Source: JABWBD01 sp040768665 (GTDB lineage: Bacteria; Planctomycetota; Planctomycetia; Pirellulales; Thermoguttaceae). Taken from it: a stretch of 64,000 nucleotides of DNA. The stretch covers positions 1 to 64,000 of the forward strand of contig JAXGMN010000059.1 in the NCBI GenBank assembly GCA_040768665.1. The letters run 5' to 3'. Below are positions 45,522 through 54,632 of the stretch, one piece after another. The translations under genes and the position numbers were made by a program. Numbering within the stretch: the stretch's first letter is position 1; the number at the start of each line of letters is the position of its first letter. The notes beneath the pieces were generated by a model. That model worked only from the letters and a program-made list of their open reading frames with translations. It did not search any database and was not told the DNA's origin.

Positions 45522-46898
45522 ATGAAGCGAGAAAACGCATCGCCGCAATCGAATTCGCAAGGCGCGTCGCGCCGCGAGTTTTTGCAGTGGACCGGGGCTG
45601 CCGCGGCCGGATCGGCCCTGGCGGGGGTGAGCATTCCTCGGGTCCACGCGGGCGAAGACAACACGATCCGCCTGGCATTGATCGGGTGCGGCGGGCGGGG
45701 AAGCGGGGCCGTGGCCAACGCGATGAACTCCCCGCACGGGCCGGTCAAACTCTACGCGATGGCCGACGTGGTCGAGGATCGGATCGCCAGCCGCCACAAA
45801 GCGCTCACCAAGGAGTTCGGCGACCGGATCGACGTGCCCAAGGAGCGGCAGTTTGTCGGCTTCGACGCCTACAAGAAGGCGATCGATTGCCTCGGTCCCA
45901 ACGACGTGGCCATGCTGACCAGCTTCGCCTATGTGCGGCCCCTGCAACTGGAATACGCGGTGCAGAAGGGCGTGAACGCGTTCATGGAAAAATCGTTCGC
46001 CCCCGACGCCCCGAACCTGCGCCGGCTGATGAAGGCCGGCGAGGAGGCGAAAAAGAAAAACCTCAAGATCGCGGCCGGCCTGCAATGCCGCCACAGCGTC
46101 AATCGCCAGGAGATGATCAAGCGGATCCGCGACGGGCAAATGGGCGAGCTTCAGCTCATTCGGGCGTACCGGATCCATCCGGTCGGCGGCCTGGGCAAGA
46201 AGCCGGCCGACTACAACGAGCTGCTCTGGCAGATCCGCAACTTCGTCCGATTTCCCTGGGTCTCCGGCGGTCTCTTTGCCGAGATGAACATCCACCAGAT
46301 CGACGAAATCTGCTGGCTCAAGGGCGATCACCCGGTCCTCGCCCGCGGCATCGGCGGCCGAAGGGCCAACAGCCAGGACCACGGTCAGGAGTTCGACTCG
46401 ATCTCGATCGAGTGGACGTTTGCCGACGGCACCAAGGCGACGGACGGGGTCCGCTGGCTGGGCGGACATTGCTTCACCGAATTTGCCACATACGCGCACG
46501 GGACGAAGTGTGCGGGCCAGTTCTCCGGCAACATCCACAAGGGAACAACGCGGATCTACAAAGACCAGCGAATCAAAGACGACAACATCGTTTGGGAAGC
46601 GCCCGAGGAACAGTACACCCCCTGGGACGCGGAGTGGAACGTGCTGTTGGAGAACATCCGCCAGGACAAGCCGCAGAACGAGGTCGAGCGGGCGGCGCTG
46701 TCGAACTTTGCGGATCTGATGGGCCGTGCGGCGGTGCATTCGGGCAAAGAGATCACCTGGGACGAGATGGTCAATTCGAAGTTCCAACTCTACCCGGGCA
46801 AGATCGACGACCTGGATTACGATTCGGAACCGCCGGTGAAGGCGGACGAGAACGGCTTCTATCCGGTGCCGGTGCCGGGCACCTGGAACGAGACCTGA
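45522..46898 (+). CDS. Tat-exported Gfo/Idh/MocA oxidoreductase
   Basis: A 458-aa NAD(P)-dependent sugar oxidoreductase-like protein. The N-terminus SRREFLQWTGAAAAGSALAG is a twin-arginine signal, so it is exported folded, typical of planctomycetes and verrucomicrobia. The Rossmann part LALIGCGGRGSGAV, the EKSFAPDA lysine segment (EKP in most members) and the GLQCRHS and FAEMNIHQIDEICW blocks follow. ATG 45522 was chosen for the signal peptide; a GAAAGAGC site precedes it. Substrate unknown. Confidence 0.88.
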   Translation: MKRENASPQSNSQGASRREFLQWTGAAAAGSALAGVSIPRVHAGEDNTIRLALIGCGGRGSGAVANAMNSPHGPVKLYAMADVVEDRIASRHKALTKEFGDRIDVPKERQFVGFDAYKKAIDCLGPNDVAMLTSFAYVRPLQLEYAVQKGVNAFMEKSFAPDAPNLRRLMKAGEEAKKKNLKIAAGLQCRHSVNRQEMIKRIRDGQMGELQLIRAYRIHPVGGLGKKPADYNELLWQIRNFVRFPWVSGGLFAEMNIHQIDEICWLKGDHPVLARGIGGRRANSQDHGQEFDSISIEWTFADGTKATDGVRWLGGHCFTEFATYAHGTKCAGQFSGNIHKGTTRIYKDQRIKDDNIVWEAPEEQYTPWDAEWNVLLENIRQDKPQNEVERAALSNFADLMGRAAVHSGKEITWDEMVNSKFQLYPGKIDDLDYDSEPPVKADENGFYPVPVPGTWNET

Positions 46899-46924
46899 GC
46901 CGCAGGATAAGGGCGATTGGCTCA

Positions 46925-46957
46925 GCAGCCCGGCTGCTGCCGAAGCAGCCGGGCTGC
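46925..46957. terminator. Hairpin after the oxidoreductase gene
   Basis: GCAGCCCGGCTGCT, a five-base loop, then AGCAGCCGGGCTGC: a perfect 14-bp stem 27 bases after the stop. No U-tract is visible. Shares its CAGCCGGGCTGC core with other hairpins in the window. Confidence 0.6.
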
Positions 46958-47048
46958 CGGCTTGCCTGCAACGCGCGGCTCTCCCGCGCAGCGCTGCGCC
47001 ATTTCCCGGCGGCGCTAAGGCCACTGCGATCCGTGCTGACGAGGAATC

Positions 47049-47633
47049 ATGATTCTCGAAGGAATCGTCACGACAACCGGCGCCGACGGGCAGCCGCACG
47101 TAGCGCCGATGGGCGCGACGGTCGACGATCCGCGGGACCGGCCGATCGAGCAAATCGTGCTGCGGCCGTATCCATCCTCGACGACTTACGTCCATTTGAA
47201 GCGAACGGGCGAGGGCGTGTTTCACGTGACGGACGACGTCGGGCTGATCGCGCGCGCGGCCCTCGGCAGACTCGACCCGCTGCCGCGACTTCTGCGGGCG
47301 ACGGCCGTCGACGGGTGGATCGTGGCCGATGCCTGCCGCTGGTATGCTTTGCGCGTACGGCGAATCGACGATTCCGGGGCGCGGGCTACCATCGAAGCCG
47401 ACGTGGTCGAACGAGGCTCGATCCGTGATTTCTTCGGATTGAACCGGGCGATGCACGCCGTCGTGGAGGGTGCGATCTACGCATCACGGATCGGGTTCTT
47501 GTCGGCCGAGCAGGTCATGACGGATCTCTCCCGGCTGGCCGTGCTGGTCGAGAAGACGGGCGGTGCTCGCGAGATGGATGCCTGGGAGTTCCTCTGGCAG
47601 TATGTGCTCGACAAGATCGAGGAGGAGAGATGA
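47049..47633 (+). CDS. DUF447 family protein (tetrahydromethanopterin-linked)
   Basis: A 194-aa protein with the DUF447 pattern: an FMN-binding split-barrel start (ILEGIVTTTGADGQPHVAPMG), the YVHLKRTGEGVFHVTDD block, and a C-terminal helical half (RDFFGLNRAMHAVVEGAIYASR). DUF447 genes co-occur with tetrahydromethanopterin-dependent C1 enzymes in methylotrophs and planctomycetes. Its reaction is not established. GAGGAA precedes the ATG. Stop overlaps the start of the beta-RFAP synthase gene by four bases, supporting a shared pathway. Confidence 0.85.
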   Translation: MILEGIVTTTGADGQPHVAPMGATVDDPRDRPIEQIVLRPYPSSTTYVHLKRTGEGVFHVTDDVGLIARAALGRLDPLPRLLRATAVDGWIVADACRWYALRVRRIDDSGARATIEADVVERGSIRDFFGLNRAMHAVVEGAIYASRIGFLSAEQVMTDLSRLAVLVEKTGGAREMDAWEFLWQYVLDKIEEER

Positions 47634-48598
47634 GCAGCCGGGCCGTCCAGGTGTTCGCTCCCAGCCGGCTGCATTTCGGCATGTTGTCGGTCAACCGGGC
47701 GGGCGGCCGACAGTTTGGCGGGATCGGGGCCATGATCGAGGCTCCGGGGCTGCATCTGAGGCTCCGCCGGGCCGAGCGCCTGGAGGTTGCCGGTCTGCTG
47801 GCCGAGCGAACCAGGCGAATCGTCGCGTCGCTGATCGCAGGCGGCGGGGGAATGCGGTGCCGCATCGAGGTGATGCAGGCGCCGCGCGAGCACACCGGCC
47901 TGGGCACGGGCACGCAGTTGAGCATGGCGGTTGCCGCAGGACTGAATGCGCTGGAGGGACGTCCGCCGCTGGACGCGGTGCAACTCGCGGGGTGCGTGGG
48001 CCGTGGAGAAAGATCCGCCGTGGGGCTGTACGGATTTGTTCATGGCGGGTTGTTGCTGGAGGGCGGCAAGACCGCGGCGGAAGAGGTTTCTCCGCTGGTC
48101 GCGCGGGCCGAGTTGCCCGCCGCGTGGCGATTTGTCCTCGTTTGCCCGCGTGATGAGGTGGGGCTTTCGGGCGAAGCCGAACGGCAGGCATTCGCCACGC
48201 TGCCCGCAGTGCCGGAAGAACGTTCCAGGAGGCTGGAATACCTGGCTCGGGAGATTCTCCTGCCGGCGGCTGCGCAGGCCGACTTCGATGCGTTCAGCGA
48301 TGCGCTGTACGAATTCGGTTACCTAGCGGGGCTCAGCTTTGCGGAAAAGCAGGGCGGGCCGTTCGCCGGCGAGCGGCTTGCTGGGCTGGTCGCGCTGGCC
48401 CGCCGACTAGGCCGGCGAGGAGTGGGGCAGAGTTCCTGGGGGCCGACGCTCTTCGTGCTCTGCGCGGATGAACGGTCGGCCGTGGAGTTTCGCGAGCAAC
48501 TCATCGAGGCTTCGCAGGATCGGTATCTCGAGACGTGGATCAGCGCAGCGAATAACCGTGGGGCGCGGATCGAAGTCGAAACGCGGGACCAGCAATAG
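47630..48598 (+). CDS. Beta-ribofuranosylaminobenzene 5'-phosphate synthase-like GHMP protein
   Basis: A 322-aa GHMP-fold protein. The GHMP phosphate loop (HTGLGTGTQLSMAV), the N-terminal FAPSRLHFGMLSVN and a VGLYGFVHGGLLLEGG block match beta-RFAP synthase, which joins p-hydroxybenzoate or p-aminobenzoate to PRPP as the first step of methanopterin synthesis. The gene is coupled to DUF447 by ATGA. Supports a tetrahydromethanopterin-dependent formaldehyde pathway in this organism. No other step is encoded in the window. Confidence 0.88.
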   Translation: MSSRAVQVFAPSRLHFGMLSVNRAGGRQFGGIGAMIEAPGLHLRLRRAERLEVAGLLAERTRRIVASLIAGGGGMRCRIEVMQAPREHTGLGTGTQLSMAVAAGLNALEGRPPLDAVQLAGCVGRGERSAVGLYGFVHGGLLLEGGKTAAEEVSPLVARAELPAAWRFVLVCPRDEVGLSGEAERQAFATLPAVPEERSRRLEYLAREILLPAAAQADFDAFSDALYEFGYLAGLSFAEKQGGPFAGERLAGLVALARRLGRRGVGQSSWGPTLFVLCADERSAVEFREQLIEASQDRYLETWISAANNRGARIEVETRDQQ

Positions 48599-48633
48599 CA
48601 GCCGGGCTGATGCAGAAAAGATCCTCAAGCCGT

Positions 48634-48981
48634 TCAGGTGGCCAGTTCGATGGAGTCGAGCAGGAGTCCTTGGCCGCCTTCAAGGGTAACGTCGGGACTG
48701 CCACATTGCGGGCACGAGGCTACGAGTTCCTCAACTTCGGTTCTTGCGAGGCAGGTCCGGCAAACGCAAGTCGGCTTCGGCTCTGAGATCTGAAGTTCCG
48801 CACCCTCGGCGCGCGTGCCCGCCGAGAGCAACTGAAAGGCGAATCGAATCGAGTCGGCATTGACCCCCGACAGCCGTCCGATCGTCAGATCAAGCCGCGT
48901 AATGCGCCCGGTTTCCCCGGAGCGGTCGACCTCGGTCTCGACCTGCTCGAGCATCGCTTCCACGATCGAAAGTTCGTGCAT
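48634..48981 (-). CDS. hypA: Hydrogenase/urease nickel incorporation protein HypA
   Basis: A 115-aa HypA. The nickel site is the N-terminal MHELS (His2). The zinc site has two CxxC pairs, CRTC and CPQC, after a KPTCVC stretch. HypA delivers nickel to [NiFe] hydrogenase (or urease in some bacteria). No other hyp gene or hydrogenase subunit is in the window. It runs opposite to and 35 bases from the beta-RFAP synthase gene. Confidence 0.9.
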   Translation of the reverse strand: MHELSIVEAMLEQVETEVDRSGETGRITRLDLTIGRLSGVNADSIRFAFQLLSAGTRAEGAELQISEPKPTCVCRTCLARTEVEELVASCPQCGSPDVTLEGGQGLLLDSIELAT

Positions 48982-48997
48982 TTGTCAATGGTCATTA

Positions 48998-49218
48998 CTC
49001 AAACTGTAAACGCCACCACTGGATTTACCCCGGTGGGGCGATGTTTGGCAACTACAAGCCGCACATAGACACCCGTTCCGTGGTTTTGCGGGTTGGGGGC
49101 GGCGCCCACCGGGCGAGCAGCAGACGCGAAATCACGGAACCACTTGGCGGGGTGCGGTTTGTAGTTGCCAAACATCGCCCCACCGACGCGGGGTCGGTGG
49201 TGGCGTTTATAGTTTGAG
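48998..49218. repeat. Large 220-bp palindromic element
   Basis: Outer arms CTCAAACTGTAAACGCCACCAC (48998-49019) and GTGGTGGCGTTTATAGTTTGAG (49197-49218). Inner arms GGTGGGGCGATGTTTGGCAACTACAAGCCGCAC and its complement GTGCGGTTTGTAGTTGCCAAACATCGCCCCACC. Further paired stretches (CCGTGGTTTTGCG / CACGGAACCAC) lie inside. Only one copy is seen in the window. It contains the stop of the Trm112-like gene. Confidence 0.93.
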
Positions 49219-49485
49219 GCATTCGTCATTCGTCATTTGCCCGATGGGGATCGCTTCGTCGACGAGCATCACGGGGATGCCGTCGATGATGGGATAGAGC
49301 AGGCCCTCATCTTCGCAGACCAACCCTCCCTGCATTTCGGACTCGACCGAGCGGCCCGCCGCGTTGGTCAGGGTCTTGGCGGCGATCTTCTCGTTGAGGC
49401 CGGCGACGAGGGACTGCTCGGCGAGCGTCAGCGGTTTGTGCGACTTGGGGCAAACGAGGATGTCCAGTAATTCCTTCTCAATCAC
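49207..49485 (-). CDS. Trm112/YcaR (UPF0434) family protein
   Basis: A 92-aa protein of the Trm112-like group: ELLDILVCPKSHKPL at the N-terminus, GGLVCEDEGLLYPIIDGIPVML in the middle. The LVCP and YPI.DGIPVML blocks are diagnostic. The family has been linked to activation of methyltransferases; the bacterial role is open. GTG 49485 follows GGGAGAG by about six bases. The final residues (TNDECLKL) are encoded by the arm of the palindromic element. Confidence 0.85.
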   Translation of the reverse strand: MIEKELLDILVCPKSHKPLTLAEQSLVAGLNEKIAAKTLTNAAGRSVESEMQGGLVCEDEGLLYPIIDGIPVMLVDEAIPIGQMTNDECLKL

Positions 49486-49576
49486 GGATTTCTCTCCCGG
49501 GAGTGTCCATTGGGCAGGCAAGAGAGCGGTTCCTGTCGACGCCTGGTCCCCTGCCGGGCCGGCGAACGATTACGCT

Positions 49577-50761
49577 CTACCCCTCTTTCTTCTGCGATTT
49601 CTCTTCCGGCGGCCCGATCATCTCCTTGAGTTGCTCGTCCAACTGCGAGCCGCGAACACTGGTGGCCACGACCTTGCCCTTGCGATCGACAAGAACCGTT
49701 TCGGGAATGCCCGTCACGCCGTAGCGGGCGCTCATCGGCTGGCCCTTCTTGCCGTCGGCGCGAGCCTGGTCGTATACGATTGTCCAGGAGATCTCATTCT
49801 CTTTGAGAAACTCCTCCAGATCTTCGCGGCTTTCGTCGACGCTGATACCGACCACGTCGAAACCGCGGTCACGATACTGCTGGTAGAGATCCTGCACGTG
49901 AGCGATCTCCTGTCGGCAGGGTCCGCACCAGGTCGCCCAGAACATCACCAGCGTAACATTGCCGCGGTATTTGGACCAGTCGAGCGGGTCGCCGTCCATG
50001 GTGACTCCCTCCAGCTCCATCTGGTTGCCGACGAGTTTCATGCGCCGGGAAATGCCTTCCATCTTGCTGCCGAGATCGGCGATCGACTCGTCGTCGCTCT
50101 TGGCCAGAATTGTGCCCAGGTCGCCATAGGCTTTGGCGGCAAGTTCGTCGCCCGCTCCCTGCATGGTCCGCGCGGTGGTGATCGCCAGGCGCACGCCTTC
50201 CTCGCTGAGCGGTCCCTCGGCAAGGAACTTCTGGACGCGATCGAGCAGCTTCTGTAACTGTCCGGGGCCGGTTGCGCGAGACTGAAGCAGTTCTCGCTCG
50301 AGCAGGAACGCCTTCATGTCGCGGGCGAGCTCGGGGTGGCCCGCCTTCTTCAGATCCTCCGGGAATCTTTCGAGCTGCTTCTCGTACTTGTCGCCGTAGC
50401 GGGCCAGGTGGTTCAGCGCGACGGCCTTGGAGATGGCGGCCTGCTGCAAGGGTTCGTCGCCGGGCTTCGCGGCAATGACCTTCTCGGCGGCACGGACGAT
50501 CGCTTCGTGTTGCTTCTGTTGGAACTGGCGGACCTTCTCGGGTGTCAGCTCCGGCGGCCTCTGCTCTTCCAGCTTCTGAATGTATTCGAGCAGATCCTCC
50601 GGGGCGCCTTCGGGCACGGTGAAGAGGTCCTCCTGAGAGGCCACTTCGGCTTTCTTCTCATTCTGCTGGGCTTGAACGGAATCGAGGGCGACGAGTATCA
50701 ACACGGCCGGAACCAGGAACAGCAATGCGACCGGGGTCGTCGAAAGGTTGCGTTTCATCAA
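49577..50761 (-). CDS. TlpA-like thioredoxin domain protein, exported
   Basis: A 394-aa protein with a signal/anchor (VALLFLVPAVLILVALDSVQA), a helical region of about 210 residues (TPR-like, EKVRQFQQKQHEAIVRAAEKV) and a C-terminal TlpA thioredoxin domain. The redox motif is WATWCGPCRQ. A GIPETVLVDRKGKVVA cis-Pro strand supports the fold. It acts in the periplasm as a disulfide reductase, for example in cytochrome maturation. No operon partner is evident. ATG is preceded by AGATCCTCTT, so the ribosome-binding site is weak. Confidence 0.9.
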   Translation of the reverse strand: MMKRNLSTTPVALLFLVPAVLILVALDSVQAQQNEKKAEVASQEDLFTVPEGAPEDLLEYIQKLEEQRPPELTPEKVRQFQQKQHEAIVRAAEKVIAAKPGDEPLQQAAISKAVALNHLARYGDKYEKQLERFPEDLKKAGHPELARDMKAFLLERELLQSRATGPGQLQKLLDRVQKFLAEGPLSEEGVRLAITTARTMQGAGDELAAKAYGDLGTILAKSDDESIADLGSKMEGISRRMKLVGNQMELEGVTMDGDPLDWSKYRGNVTLVMFWATWCGPCRQEIAHVQDLYQQYRDRGFDVVGISVDESREDLEEFLKENEISWTIVYDQARADGKKGQPMSARYGVTGIPETVLVDRKGKVVATSVRGSQLDEQLKEMIGPPEEKSQKKEG

Positions 50762-50813
50762 GATCCTCTTTTGTTCAAAGCGATACGGGCAAAATCGACC
50801 AGTAGGATAATGT

Positions 50814-50936
50814 GTAACCGTTCACGGGGCGGAAAAGAGGGGGACAGGTCCATGTTTTCGGCCGACGTCTTTGACGCCAAAATGCTCGAATCGGCCGAAA
50901 AATGGACCAGTCCCCGGCCGCCCCGTGAACAGTTAC
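50814..50936. repeat. Family A palindromic element
   Basis: GTAACCGTTCACGGGGCGG … GGGGACAGGTCCATGTTTTCGGCC, centre GACGTCTTTGACGCCAAAATG, then the mirrored arm to AGTTAC. 123 bases, nearly identical to 40761-40883. Confidence 0.95.
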
Positions 50937-51043
50937 GATAATGTTTACGCAGATCGCCGCCAAAGCAAGCCCTTATCCGGCTGTTTTCCGGCCCCAGGGG
51001 GGTGCTGCCATTGCGAGTTGAAGGTCGAGAAGTTCGAGCCATT

Positions 51044-51901
51044 TCACTCTGCCGGGACCTCGCGCGGCGGTGCTTCGGCAAGGAAATGGAGCACGAGCGT
51101 AGTGTCTTCGTCGCACTGCTGGGCAAGCTTCAGGTCGAATCTTGCGCCGTAGGGCAAAACCTGAACCGGCCGAATCCGGGCCGGGGGTCCGTCCTGCTGG
51201 CGGATCGAGACTCTCGGAACCTGTGCAAAGGCCGGACAAAAGGCGAGGTGAACATTGGCGGTTCGCTGACCGACGGCTACCGGAACGCGGAGCCAGCCGC
51301 TGAACGCCTCGCCGCCATCGGGCGAACGGCTGCGGGTCATTTGTTGCAGGACTTCGGCCGGCAGTTCGTCATCCGGATCTTCTCCGGAGGCAAGTTCGTC
51401 CGGGTCGGTCGTGTGCGGGCTTTCCGGATCGGTCAAGACTGCCGAGGCATCCTTCGACGGCAAAGGCGATTCGTCGGCGCGCGGGGGGGGCACCGATGGC
51501 TTCTTCGCAGTGCGAGAGCGCAATGTCCAGAGCACCTCGAGGCAGACGGCCGACCAAAGCAGGATGAGGCCAAGCGGTGCCGAACCGGGCAGGCTCATCG
51601 CCAGGGCCAGAAGGACGATCGCCGCGGTCGTGCCCGCGGACGTAACGAACCAAGGCCGGGGAAGGAGCAAACGGACCATCGCAGCCGTACCGGCGGTAGC
51701 CAGCGCGACGAGTGCAAGCGTCGGAAGATCGAGCGGGGTGGACAGCGCACCCGCCAACCGCCGAGCGACGAAAACCGGGGCCGCGATCCACAACAGTGCC
51801 GCCACGGCAACCGCCACCCAGCGGCCGAAATCCGGCATCAACCGATCGTTGGCGACGGAATGCGGCGGAGACTGTACGGCATCGGAGGACGAAGAGGCCA
51901 T
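51044..51901 (-). CDS. Membrane protein, unassigned
   Basis: A 285-aa protein. Four hydrophobic helices fill the first 130 residues (WVAVAVAALLWIAAPVFVA, LPTLALVALATAGTAAMVRLL, SAGTTAAIVLLALAMSL, LGLILLWSAVCLEVLWTL). A charged disordered linker follows. The soluble C-terminal domain (about 190-285: FSGWLRVPVAVGQRTANVHLAFCPAF) is beta-rich and not recognised. It directly precedes metK on the minus strand in position but downstream in transcription, seven bases from metK's stop. Function unknown. Confidence 0.72.
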   Translation of the reverse strand: MASSSSDAVQSPPHSVANDRLMPDFGRWVAVAVAALLWIAAPVFVARRLAGALSTPLDLPTLALVALATAGTAAMVRLLLPRPWFVTSAGTTAAIVLLALAMSLPGSAPLGLILLWSAVCLEVLWTLRSRTAKKPSVPPPRADESPLPSKDASAVLTDPESPHTTDPDELASGEDPDDELPAEVLQQMTRSRSPDGGEAFSGWLRVPVAVGQRTANVHLAFCPAFAQVPRVSIRQQDGPPARIRPVQVLPYGARFDLKLAQQCDEDTTLVLHFLAEAPPREVPAE

Positions 51902-51908
51902 GGAAGAC

Positions 51909-53108
<1,200 letters not shown>

Positions 53109-53350
53109 GGAAGGGGTCTCCTTAAAAGACGGTGGAAAGGGCTGCGGTGGATCCGCTGGATTTCAAACCAATCATTATAGGCCGTTATGCGGAGGACCCG
53201 CAACCGCAGCACGATTTCCAGTGCGGCAGGACTTTCCGGCAGGCGGCCCCCCCCTCGCCAGCCGCACCTTGACAGGTGGAGCAGGTGCCGCCAGACTGAT
53301 GGGGCGAAACGATAACATGCCTAGGGGACTCACATCCAGGAGGTTGCACC

Positions 53351-54460
53351 ATGTACCGTTTTATTTGGCTGTACCTGATCTTGGCGCTTGCCGCCGTTCC
53401 GGCGGCAGCCGCTGACGCGCTTCTTGAGCACGTCGACGTCTACAAATCGGGAGAAGACGGCTACAAGATCTATCGCATTCCGGGGGTGGAAACGGCGCGC
53501 GACGGAACCTTGCTGGCTTTCGCCGAGGCCCGCAAGTACGGCGGGGCGGACCCCGGGTTCGGGAAGCAGGACATCGATCTGGTTTTGAAGCGGAGCACGG
53601 ACGGCGGAAAGACCTGGTCGAAGATGGTCACGATCGAAGATCCGGGAGATTACTGGTCGGCCGCCAACCCGGCTACGATCACCGACGGCGTCACGGGCAG
53701 AGTCTGGGTTTTCTACGCTCGCTGCAAACCGGAACGGAGCACCGTCAGCTCGCGGCCGGGGACCGACGATCTTCAGACGCTTGCTCGCTTCAGCGAAGAC
53801 GACGGAGCGACATGGTCCGAGCCCATCGATCTGACGGCGGTGGCCCGCGACCTGCAAGACAATCAATGGCGAGCCAGCATCGTCGGGCCCGGCGGCGCAA
53901 TCCAGACCCGCAGCGGACGGCTGCTGGCGCCGGTTTGGAAGGCACCGTACGGCGTTTTCACGATCTTCAGCGACGACCATGGCAAGACGTGGCAACGCGG
54001 CAAACTCGTACCGGGCGGGGATCACGGCAATGAAGACCAACTGGTCGAGTTGGCCGACGGTCGGATTCTGATTGATGTTCGCCAGAGCCGGGGGGACGCC
54101 CGGTTTCGGGCCGTCAGCAGCGATGGGGGAGAAACCTGGTCGGAGCCGTTTGCGGGCGAGGCCGTCACGCCCTGCGCTTGTGCGGTCGAGCGGCTCACGC
54201 TGAAATCGGCTGGCGCCGACCGCGACCGGATTCTCTTTACCGGCCCCAAAGGCCCGGGCCGCAAGACGCTTGTCGCCCGCACGAGCTATGATGAAGGGAA
54301 GACCTTTCCGGCGGAGCGGGTCCTTTCCGAGGAGGCGGCCGCCTATTCCGACCTGACGATTCTGAAGGACGGAACGGTGGGCTGTCTCTGGGAGCGGGGC
54401 AACTACCAGTTTATTACGTTCACGCGTTTCAATCTCGCGTTTCTCGAGCCGGATCGGTAA
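53351..54460 (+). CDS. Secreted sialidase (exo-alpha-sialidase, BNR repeats)
   Basis: A 369-aa enzyme with signal peptide (YRFIWLYLILALAAVPAAAADA). YRIPG (41-45) is the RIP motif of sialidases. At least four Asp boxes follow: STDGGKTW, SEDDGATW, SDDHGKTW and SSDGGETW. It releases sialic acids from glycoconjugates outside the cytoplasm. Stop codon TAA is part of the first GTAAC of a family A repeat. Aside from the GH29 and GH5/GH2 enzymes, no sialic-acid catabolic gene is nearby. Confidence 0.9.
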   Translation: MYRFIWLYLILALAAVPAAAADALLEHVDVYKSGEDGYKIYRIPGVETARDGTLLAFAEARKYGGADPGFGKQDIDLVLKRSTDGGKTWSKMVTIEDPGDYWSAANPATITDGVTGRVWVFYARCKPERSTVSSRPGTDDLQTLARFSEDDGATWSEPIDLTAVARDLQDNQWRASIVGPGGAIQTRSGRLLAPVWKAPYGVFTIFSDDHGKTWQRGKLVPGGDHGNEDQLVELADGRILIDVRQSRGDARFRAVSSDGGETWSEPFAGEAVTPCACAVERLTLKSAGADRDRILFTGPKGPGRKTLVARTSYDEGKTFPAERVLSEEAAAYSDLTILKDGTVGCLWERGNYQFITFTRFNLAFLEPDR

Positions 54461-54575
54461 CCGCTCACGGGGCGGGAGGGGGACAGGTCCATGTTTTCGG
54501 CCAGTGTTTCTACTGCCAAGAGGCGCAGGTTGGCCGAAAAATGGACCAGTCCCCTGCCGCCCCGTACACGGTTAC
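54457..54575. repeat. Family A palindromic element
   Basis: GTAACCGCTCACGGGGCGGGAGG, GGGGACAGGTCCATGTTTTCGGCC, a diverged centre (AGTGTTTCTACTGCC), then the mirror arm to CACGGTTAC. The sialidase stop TAA is in its first five bases. Confidence 0.95.
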
Positions 54576-54632
54576 AGCCGGACGGGGTGGGAAGGAGGAG
54601 CAAGAGTAGTCTTCTAATCGTGTCGAGAGGTC

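Noticed and set aside
53109..53350. SAM riboswitch in front of metK
   Set aside because: No SAM-I/II/SAH-type conserved core could be recognised by eye in the 240 bases upstream.
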